Positions 31,883 through 43,132 of a stretch of DNA of 64,000 bases are shown here, in pieces. Source of the DNA: Ceratobasidium sp. AG-K (taxonomy: Eukaryota > Basidiomycota > Agaricomycetes > Cantharellales > Ceratobasidiaceae); the NCBI GenBank assembly GCA_037039685.1, contig JAWNGF010000013.1:207001-271000 (forward strand), read 5' to 3'. The notes beneath the pieces were generated by a model, which did no database searches, was not told the origin of the DNA, and saw nothing but the letters and a program-made list of their open reading frames with translations. A program made the position numbers and the translations under genes. Within the stretch, counting starts at the first letter, position 1. Every line of letters starts with the position of its first letter.

Positions 31883-32106
31883 GCGAGCGCAAGACTCGCA
31901 TCCCAACCTATCTGCTTCTGTTTACCAGGGAAATTTTCGTTCTCGCCCTGCTGTATCCATTTGTTCTGTAGTAACTATGAGTAGCTTGTATGTAATACCG
32001 GTTTTGTACAGTATAGCTATGGTGTAATAGACAAGACCTAGTGTTTGGTCGATCATGTTCCAGTTTGGGTGATACTCTACTACTATCGAGCCGCCAATTG
32101 CAGATC

Positions 32107-35100
32107 GACTGAGAGCTAATTACCGAAGGCGCATTGAACCCAATCCGTTCGTCGGTAACAAAAGTTATAACCATGAATACGAAGTTCCATTCAACTGACC
32201 AATATATAAACAATCGTTGGAGACCGAAGCATTTTTCGACTACCTTGGCCGCTTTGGCTTCATTCCATAAATGAAAGCCGAATCATTGACAACAAGGAGG
32301 TGGCCGCTGAGTTATCATTTGCGTACTGAGCAAAGAGCGCTCTCATTGCATTTGCCAAGATGAAAGAATTTTACCTGACGGCCGAAATCACTATGAGGGA
32401 AAAGTGCTTATCCCAAATATTTTGGAAGACTACCGCCAGCTGCCGACGTTCCAGTAATCGTTGATTAACAGTCAAATTGGAACAAGCAGGGCCTAACATA
32501 CTCATCCTCGAGCACACAAGGCAAATATTACTATTGTCGCTGTTCCTTTGCACGCATTGGCGTGTAAATTCAATGCTAAGTGCAACGGGCTTTAATCGCG
32601 ATTTTACGCTGTTGTCTGTGCCGACAATGCCAAGTACGAAAGGAAGTTTTCAGTTCCAACCGCATCGTATCTGTCAAATAACGGAAAGCGGAACGGAGAA
32701 TGATTTGATATTAGTGTATCGGTAACGCATGTAGTTAGCTTTCATTTCTGCTTCGCTACGACATGCTCGTTAGCTTGTACCCGCTGTACTGGCTACCTAC
32801 CCTACTGATGGCGGAAGTGCCGGTGGGACGGCAGGGCCACTCACCAAGGCATTCGTCTACAGCGCTCATTCGGTAGTCCTTGGCGCGAAAACGTTGTACC
32901 TTGCGGGGGATAATGCCTGACTGACGCTAAATAACGGTTTTGCATTGACCTTTTTATTGCATCTGATGGATTTTACACGACTACATATGCTATCATGGCT
33001 TTACAGTATCTTGTCTCGTTTGTCTCGGTACCCATGTAAAGAAATGCACTGGCCAAATAGCTAGCATGCCATAAGCACCACGCCTACGGTTATGCCTCCA
33101 TCTACCGGCTTTGTTACCCTCACTCCACAGATTACTCTACATCTGGCGCACTAAAAAAGTAGTGGGTAGTCTCTCGAACTGCATATTATAGTAGAAAAAC
33201 ATCCATTCGGGCCCCCAGTGATTGCGCCAATCCCGATGTGTGGCCTCGGATCTGAGCAACCGACGTTGTTCAGCGACTCGGCAATCGTGGGAGGACGATG
33301 CTACTAAGGTCGAAGACTCTGGCCTTGCTTAATGACAACGCCTAGTATCTCGCGGTTGAGGCGGACACGTAGCATTGCCGTTATTTTCAAGCGAATATAC
33401 CGGGGGCGAGATGAATGCTACTTCCTCAATCTCCTCACCAATTCGAGAAGCCAGTAGACAGTTTCTGCACGATTGGTTTCCTCCGGAAATCAGTTGTGCA
33501 GAAACTCTCTAATAGGTGCTTAGTTAGAGTGGCATGCAATCAAGTTGGCTCTGTGCGTTGTGGGTAGTCACGGCATGATCTCAACGCTGTCTCCTGTATT
33601 CCCGGTAACGTATCCCCCCTTTCCTTATTCATGATATGGCGAAAGATTCTTCAGTGCTCATGAACACTGCATATATAATGGTATTCATTATGCTTGGGCC
33701 CCGTGAAACGGGCGAGTAGACATACAAACGGGGATGGAAGGAAATATGAGGCGACCGGTCGGTCCGCTTTGTACTCAGGAACTGTATATCTGGCGCGGTT
33801 AACCTGCCCAGCGCTCAGGAACGAACCAGTCCTCTCGACCACTGACTTACCAAAGACATACACTGGGTAAGTGATACAGAAGGTAAGTTACAAGATAGTC
33901 ATCTCTTGATCAAATATCAATAAACTAGTTGAATTCTGCTGCGGCAGTCACCTCACCTGTTCCGAGTTGAAGCAGTGAGGCGCGTGTTGGTGCGAATAGC
34001 CTAGCCTTGAGAGCAGCAGCACTCCCAAGCTCTCATCAAAATTACCCATTGAGGCCTGTACCTCGTCCAGCAGTGGGCATCTGGGTTCACACCCCAACCG
34101 GAGGCACCTTGTCTCTATACGGCTCACAAGATTAATAGTTACGCGCCTCGGTCTAGACTAAATCCAGAATCTCACCCAGGGGGAGTAGGCATGAGAGAGA
34201 ACCTGGCATCTTTGTACCCCTTGAGGCTGTTGTAACTTGGTAATCATACACGTACTTACATGCGTGTCGTTATCGTGTATCTGAGTCTGTATCTCGTTTG
34301 TGTGTTGTACATTCGTGTCAACACGTATTTCTCTCGTATATACATAGTTTCTTTTGCGAGTATAAAGAGAGACTGTATTATCCTTGTATCTACATTGTCT
34401 TCAGTCGTATACATTCGCCTTCCACTGCTCTTTATTCGCTAAGACCGCTTTGAGTGTCGAGACGTTCTTGAGTGATCCTCAACAGAGGCAGCTTAGCTAG
34501 GTAGCCTGAGAAGGCGCTGCCAGACGGGGGACTAAACCGACACGTGACTAAAACACACCGCCCTGGGCCATGTGATAGCTGTCACGGCGCTATCTCCCCA
34601 CATTTTCAGATGTACACTGCTCAGGCGTCTAAGCGCTGGGAGAGCGGTATCTGGTAGAGTACTCAGGTGGGAAGGACCAGAAGACCAACTCAAGTTCTTT
34701 CAAAAGTTTGAGCGCTTTCGGTGCCTAAATCGAGTGGTTTTTTTTTTGGGAATAGAATGTTGAGTGCTGCCCTGGTACCTGTATGATCAGACCGGAGTAC
34801 GCATCTATTCCCGTACAGTCGAAGCGCACAGCGCAGAGAGGCGTAAGCTTGTAACTGAATTGGATCTAGGGGAGATCTGCTGTCGATCTCGAGGCTGGCT
34901 TGCCTGGTACACATGACGCATCTCGACTAAACTCCGAGAATGGTACACCATGAGATACACAGCGATTCACCAAGATTCTGCGATAAGTATGGGCAATTGT
35001 AGAAAAGAACACCTGGTAAGTTTGTAAAAACGTCAATTGCACACCATTGGGCTCATTGATCCCATACATGCAGCGGGCAGTCCGCCAACAAAGCAAACTC

Positions 35101-36328
35101 CAGGACAACAGAGACGCACGAGAGGGTTGGAACTGTTGGCGTTCCCAATTAACTAGGGGTACATCGAATTCCTGGAGTGGAAGCAAACATCTCTCGCGCA
35201 ATGAATGCACTCCTATCAGGATTGCGGCCATGTGCGCATTGTGCATCAATCAGCCAAATGACCTTGAGCGGAACGGACTTTGACCAATGCTCAAGATTAT
35301 GGGATTCCGCATAGAATGATCCTACTTATCCGGTGTATGCTTCCACATTGAATTGCACTTAGAATGCAATGACTGAAGATCCTGGGGACGATACACGAAC
35401 GTGCATATAATGCCTACTGCTCTGTCTGTCATTAACCTAACCTATGTTTCTCATTTGCTAAGAATTCCTCCCTTCTTTATTAGAGCCGATCGACTGCAAT
35501 ATTACCGTTGTAGTAGGGGTTCAGGGTCAGGGCCCGAGGACCTATATAGCCGCCCGTATTGTCGATAGCCTGTTCAGACTTCCTTCTTGCCACGCTCTCC
35601 TAGATGTGTCCACAGTGTGCTTTACCAATGAGCGCGATTGCCTCGAGCGCATATCGGAACCCCACAAACGACTCAGGCGGTGCGGCATTTCACACGAAAA
35701 ACTGGTGCAGGAACAATTCCGCATATGAAGGAAGCTCAACTGCATTCATTGGCTACTACAGGTTTATAAGAACGTCGAGGACGACTCCCATCTTCCCAAA
35801 CATCATTCAAACTCTTGGTGCATTACCACATCGGCAAGCGGAAACAAATGACTCAATATCTTTCCTGTGCCCAAAAGGTTTCTACGGTCGTCTTATATAT
35901 ATTGCTGCTCAGCGGGCGTTAGCACTTACCCATTGGGGAGTACAGTCCATTGATAAGTTTATGGTGATCAGTCGCCAGGTCGAGGCTCGATCCGCCAGTG
36001 CAATTCACTCGAGTGATCATGTGTTTGGCGCCGATTGAATGATGAGCAGTGCCACTTGGACGGGCTTATGATACCCGTTTCAAAGACTCTCCCACGCTCG
36101 TAACATGATTACCAGTTAGGCTATGGCGCACGAATCCTTGCCGTATCGCGGCGCTGTCCAAGCCAGCAGGGCATTGACCTGCAATCTGATCATGTATAAT
36201 GGGTTTCAAGTTGTCCTTATCGTGATCCAGGAACAGTGTCATATAAAATCACCCAGCAGACCTCAGCACTACTCACCATCCCTCACACTTTTCCCCTTCG
36301 CTTCCTATTGCAAGTTTCCTTCGTAATC
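32107..36328. other. Long intergenic region without a supported gene
   Basis: About 4.2 kb. Only short frames on both strands, none with domains or convincing introns (largest 35604-36038 plus and 34866-35249 minus). It includes a Thr/Val/Tyr-like low-complexity stretch at 34260-34442 that is probably non-coding. No tRNA was recognised. Confidence 0.4.
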
Positions 36329-37852
36329 ATGTCTACTTACGATGTTACTCCCCATTCAAGCCGTGTCTTACCTGATTCCCCCGGTCTCCCCGCTCGCTTG
36401 AGTTACATTCACAGCAGTGAGACTGCAAGGAGCAGACCGGCGTCTATGGATGAAGAAAAGCACCACTCCAAAGACAACGCCCAGTACTTTGAGCGGACTG
36501 ATAGGGCCAATCTAGCTAGCGATTTCGACCACGCCATAGAGTTCCCGAACCAATGGGCAAAAATACGGTAGGACTCCCTCCTAACACCCATTCAAGTCCA
36601 TGTTCATTTGGCTTCAAAGATACCATCTCAGGGAACCGGCAGCGGAGTTTTTGGGGGTCAGCCTTCGCAAGACTTACGTTACTTCGCTCACCAACTAACA
36701 CCCAAATCCAACTTAGACAATGGTTTTGCTAATTTTCGGTACTGGTGCTGCCTGTCAGGTGACTCTCTCCGGCAACACGGCCGTCTCGTCTAGCCCCAAA
36801 GGAGTGAGTGTGACCTGCGATCCACATCCACGGACAATTCACTCTGATGTAGGACTACCTTTCCGTCTCCTTTGGCTGGGCCGTTGGCATCGCGCTCGGA
36901 GTATGGGTTTCGAGCGGTATTTCCGTGAGTTCATTAAGTTTCAGAGTGGCATGTGGTGTCTCAAACATCCTTCCAGGGCGGACATATAAACCCTGCGGTC
37001 ACATTGGTTCAGGCTATCTTCCGCGGCTTTTCTTGGAAGAAGGTCCCCGCCTATATCCTTGCCCAAACACTAGGAGCTTGCACGGGTGCTGGTCTTGTCT
37101 ACGCCAACTACCATCGGGCTATCGACTTGTTCGAGGGCGGACAAGGTACCCGGACCGTGCCAGGAACTGCCTCGTTGTTTGCAACCTTCCCGGTAGGGTT
37201 TTATTCGATCAGTTGGACCAATGCTTACTCAAATTGATTATGCCCTAGGTTGCCTATCTCTCTAAAGGTGAGGAATCCTACATGTGCCATTTTCAATGAA
37301 ACTCCGTGCTTATCTATACCTATACATAGTCCAATGCTTCTTTTCGGAAGTTCTGGGCACAGCTCTCCTTCTCCTTGTGATTTTCGCTGTGACCGATAAA
37401 CACAATGGTGCTCCTCCCAGTGGCCTCGTTCCACTTGTTCTATTTCTCACTATTCTTGGTGAAGCCGCTTGCCTCGGGATGCAAACCGGGTGCGCTATAA
37501 TGCTTGTAAATTATATGCCCAACCAGTACTAAGCATTTGACTAGCTTCGCGCTTAACCCTGCTCGCGATCTTGGTCCTCGACTAATGTGCTGGATGGCCG
37601 GTTACGGCCGCGAAGGTAGGCTTAAATCATTTCCTTTGAGAGCCGTTCAATAACGCTTGGGATGGGATAGTATGGAACTACCGTGGCCAATATTGGCTCT
37701 ACACCCCCATCGTGAGTACCTGACGGAACCGAGTTATCAAACCGGCTAACAATCCATTTTAGATTGGACCAATCGTAGGAGCCGTCCTAGCCGCAATTGT
37801 TTACGATGGATTCATATTCACCGGCTCGGAGAGCGTCTTCAATAAGCCGTGA
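36329..37852 (+). CDS. Aquaporin / aquaglyceroporin, 10 exons, 343 aa
   Basis: Exons: 36329-36567, 36620-36656, 36717-36803, 36853-36924, 36977-37192, 37249-37267, 37330-37489, 37545-37615, 37671-37711, 37763-37852; total 344 codons. An ~80-residue hydrophilic N-terminal tail is followed by six membrane spans. The two pore half-helices carry [10 protein letters not shown] and [12 protein letters not shown]; the Asp after the second NPAR is typical of glycerol-conducting members. Other landmarks are [25 protein letters not shown] and [16 protein letters not shown]. It is a plasma-membrane channel for water and probably glycerol or other small solutes. All introns are 43-60 nt. Confidence 0.9.
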
Positions 37853-38496
37853 GCAATTCAGGGACCCTCGAGAGCCGTGTATACTTATAGATACCGCGCA
37901 TATAGTGATGCACAAGCTCGCCAGCGTCGCGCCCATGCACCTGGTGAAACCACGGGGGAAACCATCCCCTCGGGAGTGGATGCAGTTTAGTAATCGTTTC
38001 TTCCAATCTGCCTATGCATTTTTTCACGATTGGGGTACTTTATTCCGAGCTCCAGGTGGGTTGCGGTTTATGAGGGACTGGTCGATTCACCAACTATCGT
38101 AAAGTTGGTTGAAGATGCATGCCAACCGTTTCGGCTCGGGTATTTGAGCAAACGATATATGATGATGTATGTAGTATAATGACTGTGTCCACGAAAAATC
38201 TCATGGTTATAGAAGCCAAATGATCTGAAGTAGCAAACAACTGACACTCAGTACACCCCGACCGGCATTGACTCGGAGTAGGTGTGAGTAGAGACATTTC
38301 CTCACCTGTTGAAGGAGTAGAAACCAACCAAGTAATACCGGCTGGGAGCATGGTTTGCAGCTGGTTTGCAACTCCGCACTACCCAATCAACCATATTGAA
38401 ATTTGCCTCAGCGTGGAGTTGTTAGCTATTTGCACCCACAACACTCTGTTGCCCGCCATTCTGGCTGTCGGGCCCGAACATCGACTCTCGGCCCTA

Positions 38497-38752
38497 ATCA
38501 GCTACTTCCATTAGGGGCGACGAAGATTTCAAATACGGACAGATCCTGCGGTGGCGATGGAACGGTATGTGGTACGAGTACATTAAGTTCCAACAGGTGT
38601 TCTCCATGAGCCCTGTGAAGGACGCAGATAAGGTAAAGATCGAAATGAGAGGTACTCCAAAACTTGCAGGGAAGCAGCCGAGTACTTCTAACGACCCGTT
38701 GAACACTTGTCAACTGACCTTGGTCGAGGTCAGGTATTCGAACTGCATGTAA
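38497..38752 (+). CDS. Possible last exon of an unknown protein
   Basis: Frame open from an AG acceptor (AATCAG) to TAA/TGA-free end at 38752, reading GDEDFKYGQILRWRWNGMWY, then EYIKFQQVFSMSPVKDADKV and KIEMRGTPKLAGKQ, ending LTLVEVRYSNCM. The composition looks like real protein, but no upstream exon with the right phase was identified and the family is not recognised. It may be the remnant of a gene destroyed by nearby transposon insertions. Confidence 0.35.
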
Positions 38753-38990
38753 CTGCCCGAGCCCAATACGTTGGAGCCCCTCGACTAGCTAACATACTTA
38801 CACAGCTCTGCGTACGCAGTCATCGGATTTGATTAGACAAGCCAAGTAAAAGCAAAAATGTGCCAGATTCGAGAAAGGGGTGTCTATCCTGAGAGAAGAG
38901 AGTGAACAATAATCTAACGCATACATTCATATGCCTTAGCCTGTATGACTGAATTAGGACTGAAGCCCCGTGTGTAGGACCCGAATCTAT

Positions 38991-39225
38991 TGAAATGTAT
39001 ATAAAAGAGATAAAAGAAATGTTATAAACAAGTGACTATATACAAAGAGAAGAGAGAGAAAGATGATGAGAACAGCGTGCAGAGCACACCTTATATACCC
39101 TACAGTAAAGTGTTGAGTATATGCTAGTACCTACTACGCTTTGCTCAATTGCTATTGCTCATAGGTACTGGTAAGTCCTCACACATTTGTTATGTATATA
39201 CATTCAGTACTTATCTATTTGAACA
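38991..39225 (-). repeat. 3' LTR of the copia element (left limit approximate)
   Basis: On the minus strand a polypurine tract (TTGAGGGGGAG) is followed directly by TGTTCAAATAG, the usual copia 3' LTR start, at 39225. The LTR continues leftward through a TATATAAGG box and a CT-rich stretch to about 38991, where the exact end is not clear. The 5' LTR was not found, because the element's 5' end is cut near 51583. Confidence 0.6.
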
Positions 39226-39345
39226 CTCCCCCTCAATTGAGTAAGTGTTAAAAAGATTACAAGCAGAAATAGAAATTATCGGCATACAGAAAGCAGACTA
39301 GAGTGACTTTTTGGAAAAGAAAAAAGGAAAAGATAAGGGAATGAA

Positions 39346-40269
39346 TCAGTTCCAAAGGTAGTTGTCCTTGTTGGCAAAAACTTGTTTGGCAAGGATCGTA
39401 TTCATGAAATAGTTGAATTGAGTTACTGGTAACACCTTGGTAAATGCATCAGCAAGGTTCTTGGCTGATTTGACATACATGGTTGAAACGAGTTGGTTCT
39501 CAATCACATTGCATACAAAATGGTGCTTGATGTCAATGTGCTTGGCATGAGTGTGGAATTGGGATTTGACGGTCAGCGTAAGAGCTGCAAGGTTGTTGGA
39601 GACAATGAGGGTAGGTGCCACTGAGGGGAACAAGAGTTCCTCAAAGAATTGACACATCCACAGTGCCTGAGTCATAGCTGAGGTAATTGACATGTACTCA
39701 GCTTCCATTGTCAAGAGAGCAACAGTGGATTGCTTCTTGGAGAGCCAAGATACAGCAGTGCCTCCAAACATAAAAAAGTTGCTGGAAATGGATTTACAAT
39801 CCATCATGCTCAAAGCAAGATCCGCATTGGCATGGCCAACTTTGCCAATTGTGGTTTTGAGATTCTTGCAGCAATAAGTAAGACCTAAAAAGGAAGTACC
39901 CTTAAGGTATTGAAGAATGTTCTTGATGGCTCTAACATGGGGAGGTCCTTAGCAAGAATTGAATTGGGATAGGTAGGTGATGGTATAGGCAATGTCTGGA
40001 CATGTGCACACAGCCACATACATGAGCTTGCCAATCATGGTTTGGTAAGGGTAGTGAGGATGAGTGCCGACATGTTGGGTAAGGGATGTATGTGGGCTCA
40101 TTGGGATGTTGAGTGGGTAGGCATTGACTAGACCAGCAAGTTTGATTATAGAGTAAATATATGCAGTCTGTTTCAGTACAAGGGTGCGCTCAGATTGATA
40201 GTGTTTGATCTGGATGCCCAGGAAGTGTTGCAGAGGGCCAAGGTTGCGCATTTTGAACTTGGTAGTAAG
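39346..40269 (-). pseudogene. pol: Ty1/copia pol: end of reverse transcriptase and RNase H
   Basis: Minus-strand pieces of copia pol. 40269-39949 carries the end of reverse transcriptase (KFKMRNLGPLQHFLGIQIKH, MIGKLMYVAVCTCPDIAYTI); 39940-39346 carries RNase H (FGGTAVSWLSKKQSTVALLT, MEAEYMSI, AKHIDIKHHFV, LADAFTKVLP). The reading frame joins across the solo LTR at 40270-40765 to the piece at 40766-41870. It is interrupted by stops and is not active. Confidence 0.85.
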
Positions 40270-40765
40270 TGTTGTGACCCAAGGCCCCTCCAATGGACTT
40301 TGTCTCCAGGTTGCTTGTCTTGTGTCTCCTTTGTTCTGCTTTCCTTTGTGCGCACTTCCTTTGTGTCTGGTTTCTTTGTTCTTGCGCAGCCTTAAGCTGC
40401 TTCCTTTTCCTTTTTGTCTTGCAACTTCCTTTCTTGGCATGTCATGTTCCTTTATAGGACATGATTCATAGAGCTCTCTGATTGGATAGTTTGTATGACT
40501 TGTTTCTTGGCATGAGTATGACTCATGCCTTTTCTGAATATATAATGAGGCAACAACAAGCATGGTATCCCCATCTTGTTTTGCCTTGTCATTTCCCCAA
40601 CAAACAGTCCCTCACTGGGTTTCCTCAGGGTTACCTTGGATCCTCAGGCCTCAGCACCATTCACAGTCTACAGTTCATAGCACTTTGGGTGCCAAGTCTC
40701 TCTAAGTCTTGACTTGGGCAACACACAGATACAGTCAGCAACCATTATAGTGTTGGGTTGTGACA
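40270..40765 (+). repeat. Solo LTR inside the copia pol
   Basis: 496-bp LTR from TGTTGTGACCC to GGGTTGTGACA with identical 5-bp flanks GTAAG (40265-40269 and 40766-40770). It contains GAATATATAATGAGG and, ~30 bp on, ATCTTGTTTTGC, the same layout as the chromovirus LTRs. Its size and layout are closest to the element C LTR at 4832-5328, suggesting a related family. Confidence 0.9.
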
Positions 40766-41870
40766 GTAAGCTTGCAAACAATGGAGTTGGTGCACTCTGG
40801 GGATGTGATGACAATGGAGTTGTTGACATGAATAGCAATTATTGCTGTCTGGACAGTTCTGAGCTTGTAGCAAATGCAACAGTAAATGCAAGCATTGGAA
40901 AGGAGGGGGAATAGCTGAGTGCTTTGAGCTTTTGATCAAGAGTTTGATTCCAGACTCACCCAGACTGTTTGAGGCCATAAAGCAATTGTTGGAGTCAAGG
41001 AATGTCACCAGAGTTGTCAGAGTAGTAGGAAATTTGCTCCATAAAGAGCTCTTCCTCAAGGTTGGCATGTAGGTAGGCTGAAATGACATTGAGTTGATGC
41101 ATGTCCCAGTTGTAGCAGTTAGCAAGTGCACATAAGATACAAAAGGATTTGAGTTGAAGGACAGGGGCACAGGTGTTGTCAAAGTTTTGACCGGGTTTCT
41201 GGGTGTAACCCTAAGCAACTAGTCATGCTTTGTAGCAGGTAATCTTGCCTAGTTTGTTGTGTTTATGGGCAAGCACCCAGCAGCAGCCTATGACATTGAT
41301 TGGTTGCTTTAGTTGTGGTGATTTCTCAAAAGCTCCTAGACATACAAGGTTGTCATACTCACAATCCATGGCTTTGCGCCATTTCTTGCTTTCCAGGCCA
41401 GCAAGTGCTTCTTCAAGCATTGGGTTATTGTTTATAGCTGAAACACAGGCAGCAAATGCCCAGGCTGGTTTGCCATCAGCAATGTTGTTGACTGAGTCAA
41501 TTGGCATGTAATTCAATGTGTAAGTTGTTGCCTCAGGTGTAGGAGGAGGTGTTGGGAGTTTGGGCAGCGGTACAACCTTGCAGAGACAGTGGAAGTCCTC
41601 TGGAGGGTAATAGAGGCCTCCAGGAATGCAAGGGATGTCACTGGAGTCCAAGTTGCTAGTATCAGCAACCAGTGGCAGCATGTATGCATACAAAGACTCA
41701 TACTCATTGTTGCTAATGACTGTTGAGTCCGAGCGGAAAGTTGTGAGCTTGTCAATTGTTGGGAGGGCCACCTGGTCCTTGATCTTGATTTGGATGCTGC
41801 TGCGCTCCTTCTCAAGTGAGATGGCCAGCGCATTTGGTTGGCTGCAATGCGTTTGGATGGCAGGATGAGT
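40766..41870 (-). pseudogene. pol: Ty1/copia pol: reverse transcriptase N-terminal part
   Basis: Minus-strand copia reverse transcriptase: WRKAMDCEYDNLVCLGAFEK, INVIGCCWVLAHKHNKLGKI and, near the solo LTR, IIAIHVNNSIVI. The last is the catalytic YVDD-type site with both Asp changed to Asn, so the enzyme is dead. The right end at 41870 is the target site of chromovirus B; the frame continues at 49506-49880. Confidence 0.82.
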
Positions 41871-41875
41871 CATTG

Positions 41876-42326
41876 TGTTGTAAGCTACTTCTTGGTGGCT
41901 ATGGAACAAGCCGCGAGGGAGAGTGGATGGCACTAAGACCTAAGTGACCTCTTGAACCGCAACACACTTAAGTGTCTGTAGGCTCTAAAGGGTAGGGGTG
42001 GTTCTAAGTGTCACTTGAAGGGGATGTTTTGACAAGACAAAACAAGCTGGGGTTACCAGGCTTGTTGGTCCTCTATATATATTCACAAAGTGGCCAAGTC
42101 ATACAAGGCGCAGCCACACAAGTCATACAAGACAGCCAGTCAGGAGTGTCCATGTGAGTCATGCTGTATTAAACAGACATGACTTGTACAAAGCACAGCC
42201 ACGTTACACAATGTAACAGAATAACCACAAGAAGGTGGCAACGCAGCAAACAGGAACGTAACACAAAGAAGGAGACAGGCGGGTGAGACAACAGGCAAGT
42301 CCAATGGAGTGAGTTGGCTCACAACA
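41876..42326 (-). repeat. 3' LTR of chromovirus B
   Basis: 451 bp, TGTTGTGAGC to CTTACAACA on the minus strand, preceded by the polypurine run AGGGGGGAG. It is almost the same as the LTR at 49050-49500. Confidence 0.94.
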
Positions 42327-42367
42327 TTACTCCCCCCTAAGAGTCCGTTTGGGGGACCTGAACGGAC

Positions 42368-43132
42368 TTACTGTACTGCACAGTCCTTTCCCTTCTGCAG
42401 CATATACTCTTCCAACCCCTCTTTGTCCTCCAGGGTCAGGTCAATGGGATTGAAGATGGTATTCCCCGGCTCATCCAAGGACTTTTCCCATTCTTCCCAA
42501 GTCTCCTCCTTTGACCAGTCCGCCTTGGACCAGTCCAAAACCCTCTTCTGGGCCTCCACAAACTCCTCGTCCCACTGTTGCACATCAGGCTCTGCCTCCT
42601 TCTATGCCAACACATTGGTCTCATCCTTCCTCCACCAGTAAGGCTCCCATTTGATTTTCTCCTTCTGGTATCTGCCCCTCTCCATCCTCCAGTTGCTCAG
42701 GTCCTTCTCGTAGTTGGCGTCCCAAGCGTCGTTCCACCTGGGTTGGAGTGTTGGTGGTCTTCCGTCATAACCGGGTACCCATTCGCTTGAGTATGCTCCC
42801 TCTTGCCCCCATTTGATGACTCCGAGCATGTGGGTAGAAAGGAGGACAACCTCCAAGACCTGGAAGGCGGTGCATCCTCAACAAACAAAGATGTCCTTTT
42901 GTAGGAGTTGCATGCATGTTGGCCATTTCTTTCCAACCCACTGGAATTCTCCCAGGTCTGAGTGTAGGATGTCATCTGATGCCCTGAAGTGCATTCTGCC
43001 CGAGCTCTGTTGCAACCTCTTGAAGACATAGAGGGCGGCCCCACTGTTGAGGACCCTTGCTGTGGCAAAGGCCGGTCCTTCAAGGACACGGACCAGGTTG
43101 TTGGAGATTGTGGAACGGGTGATGGCGGGCAT
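42368..43132 (-). pseudogene. ORF3 of chromovirus B, broken by stops
   Basis: From ATG 43132 (MPAITRSTI) to TAG 42368-42370, 765 bp, exactly the length of ORF3 in copies A and A2. At least two in-frame stops break it; one replaces the Arg of the CRGC motif (CGA to TGA near 42873). Remaining text such as FATARVLNSGAALYVFKRLQ, WNDAWDANYEKDLSNW and DEPGNTIFNPIDLTLED shows clear homology. Function unknown. Confidence 0.82.

Larger units (their letters stand above)
31575..32106. repeat. Right arm of ~0.53-kb inverted repeat containing pheromone-like gene 3
   Basis: Reverse complement of 29982-30505. It is 8-9 bp longer, matching the extra nine-base unit in the coding part of gene 3. Confidence 0.9.
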
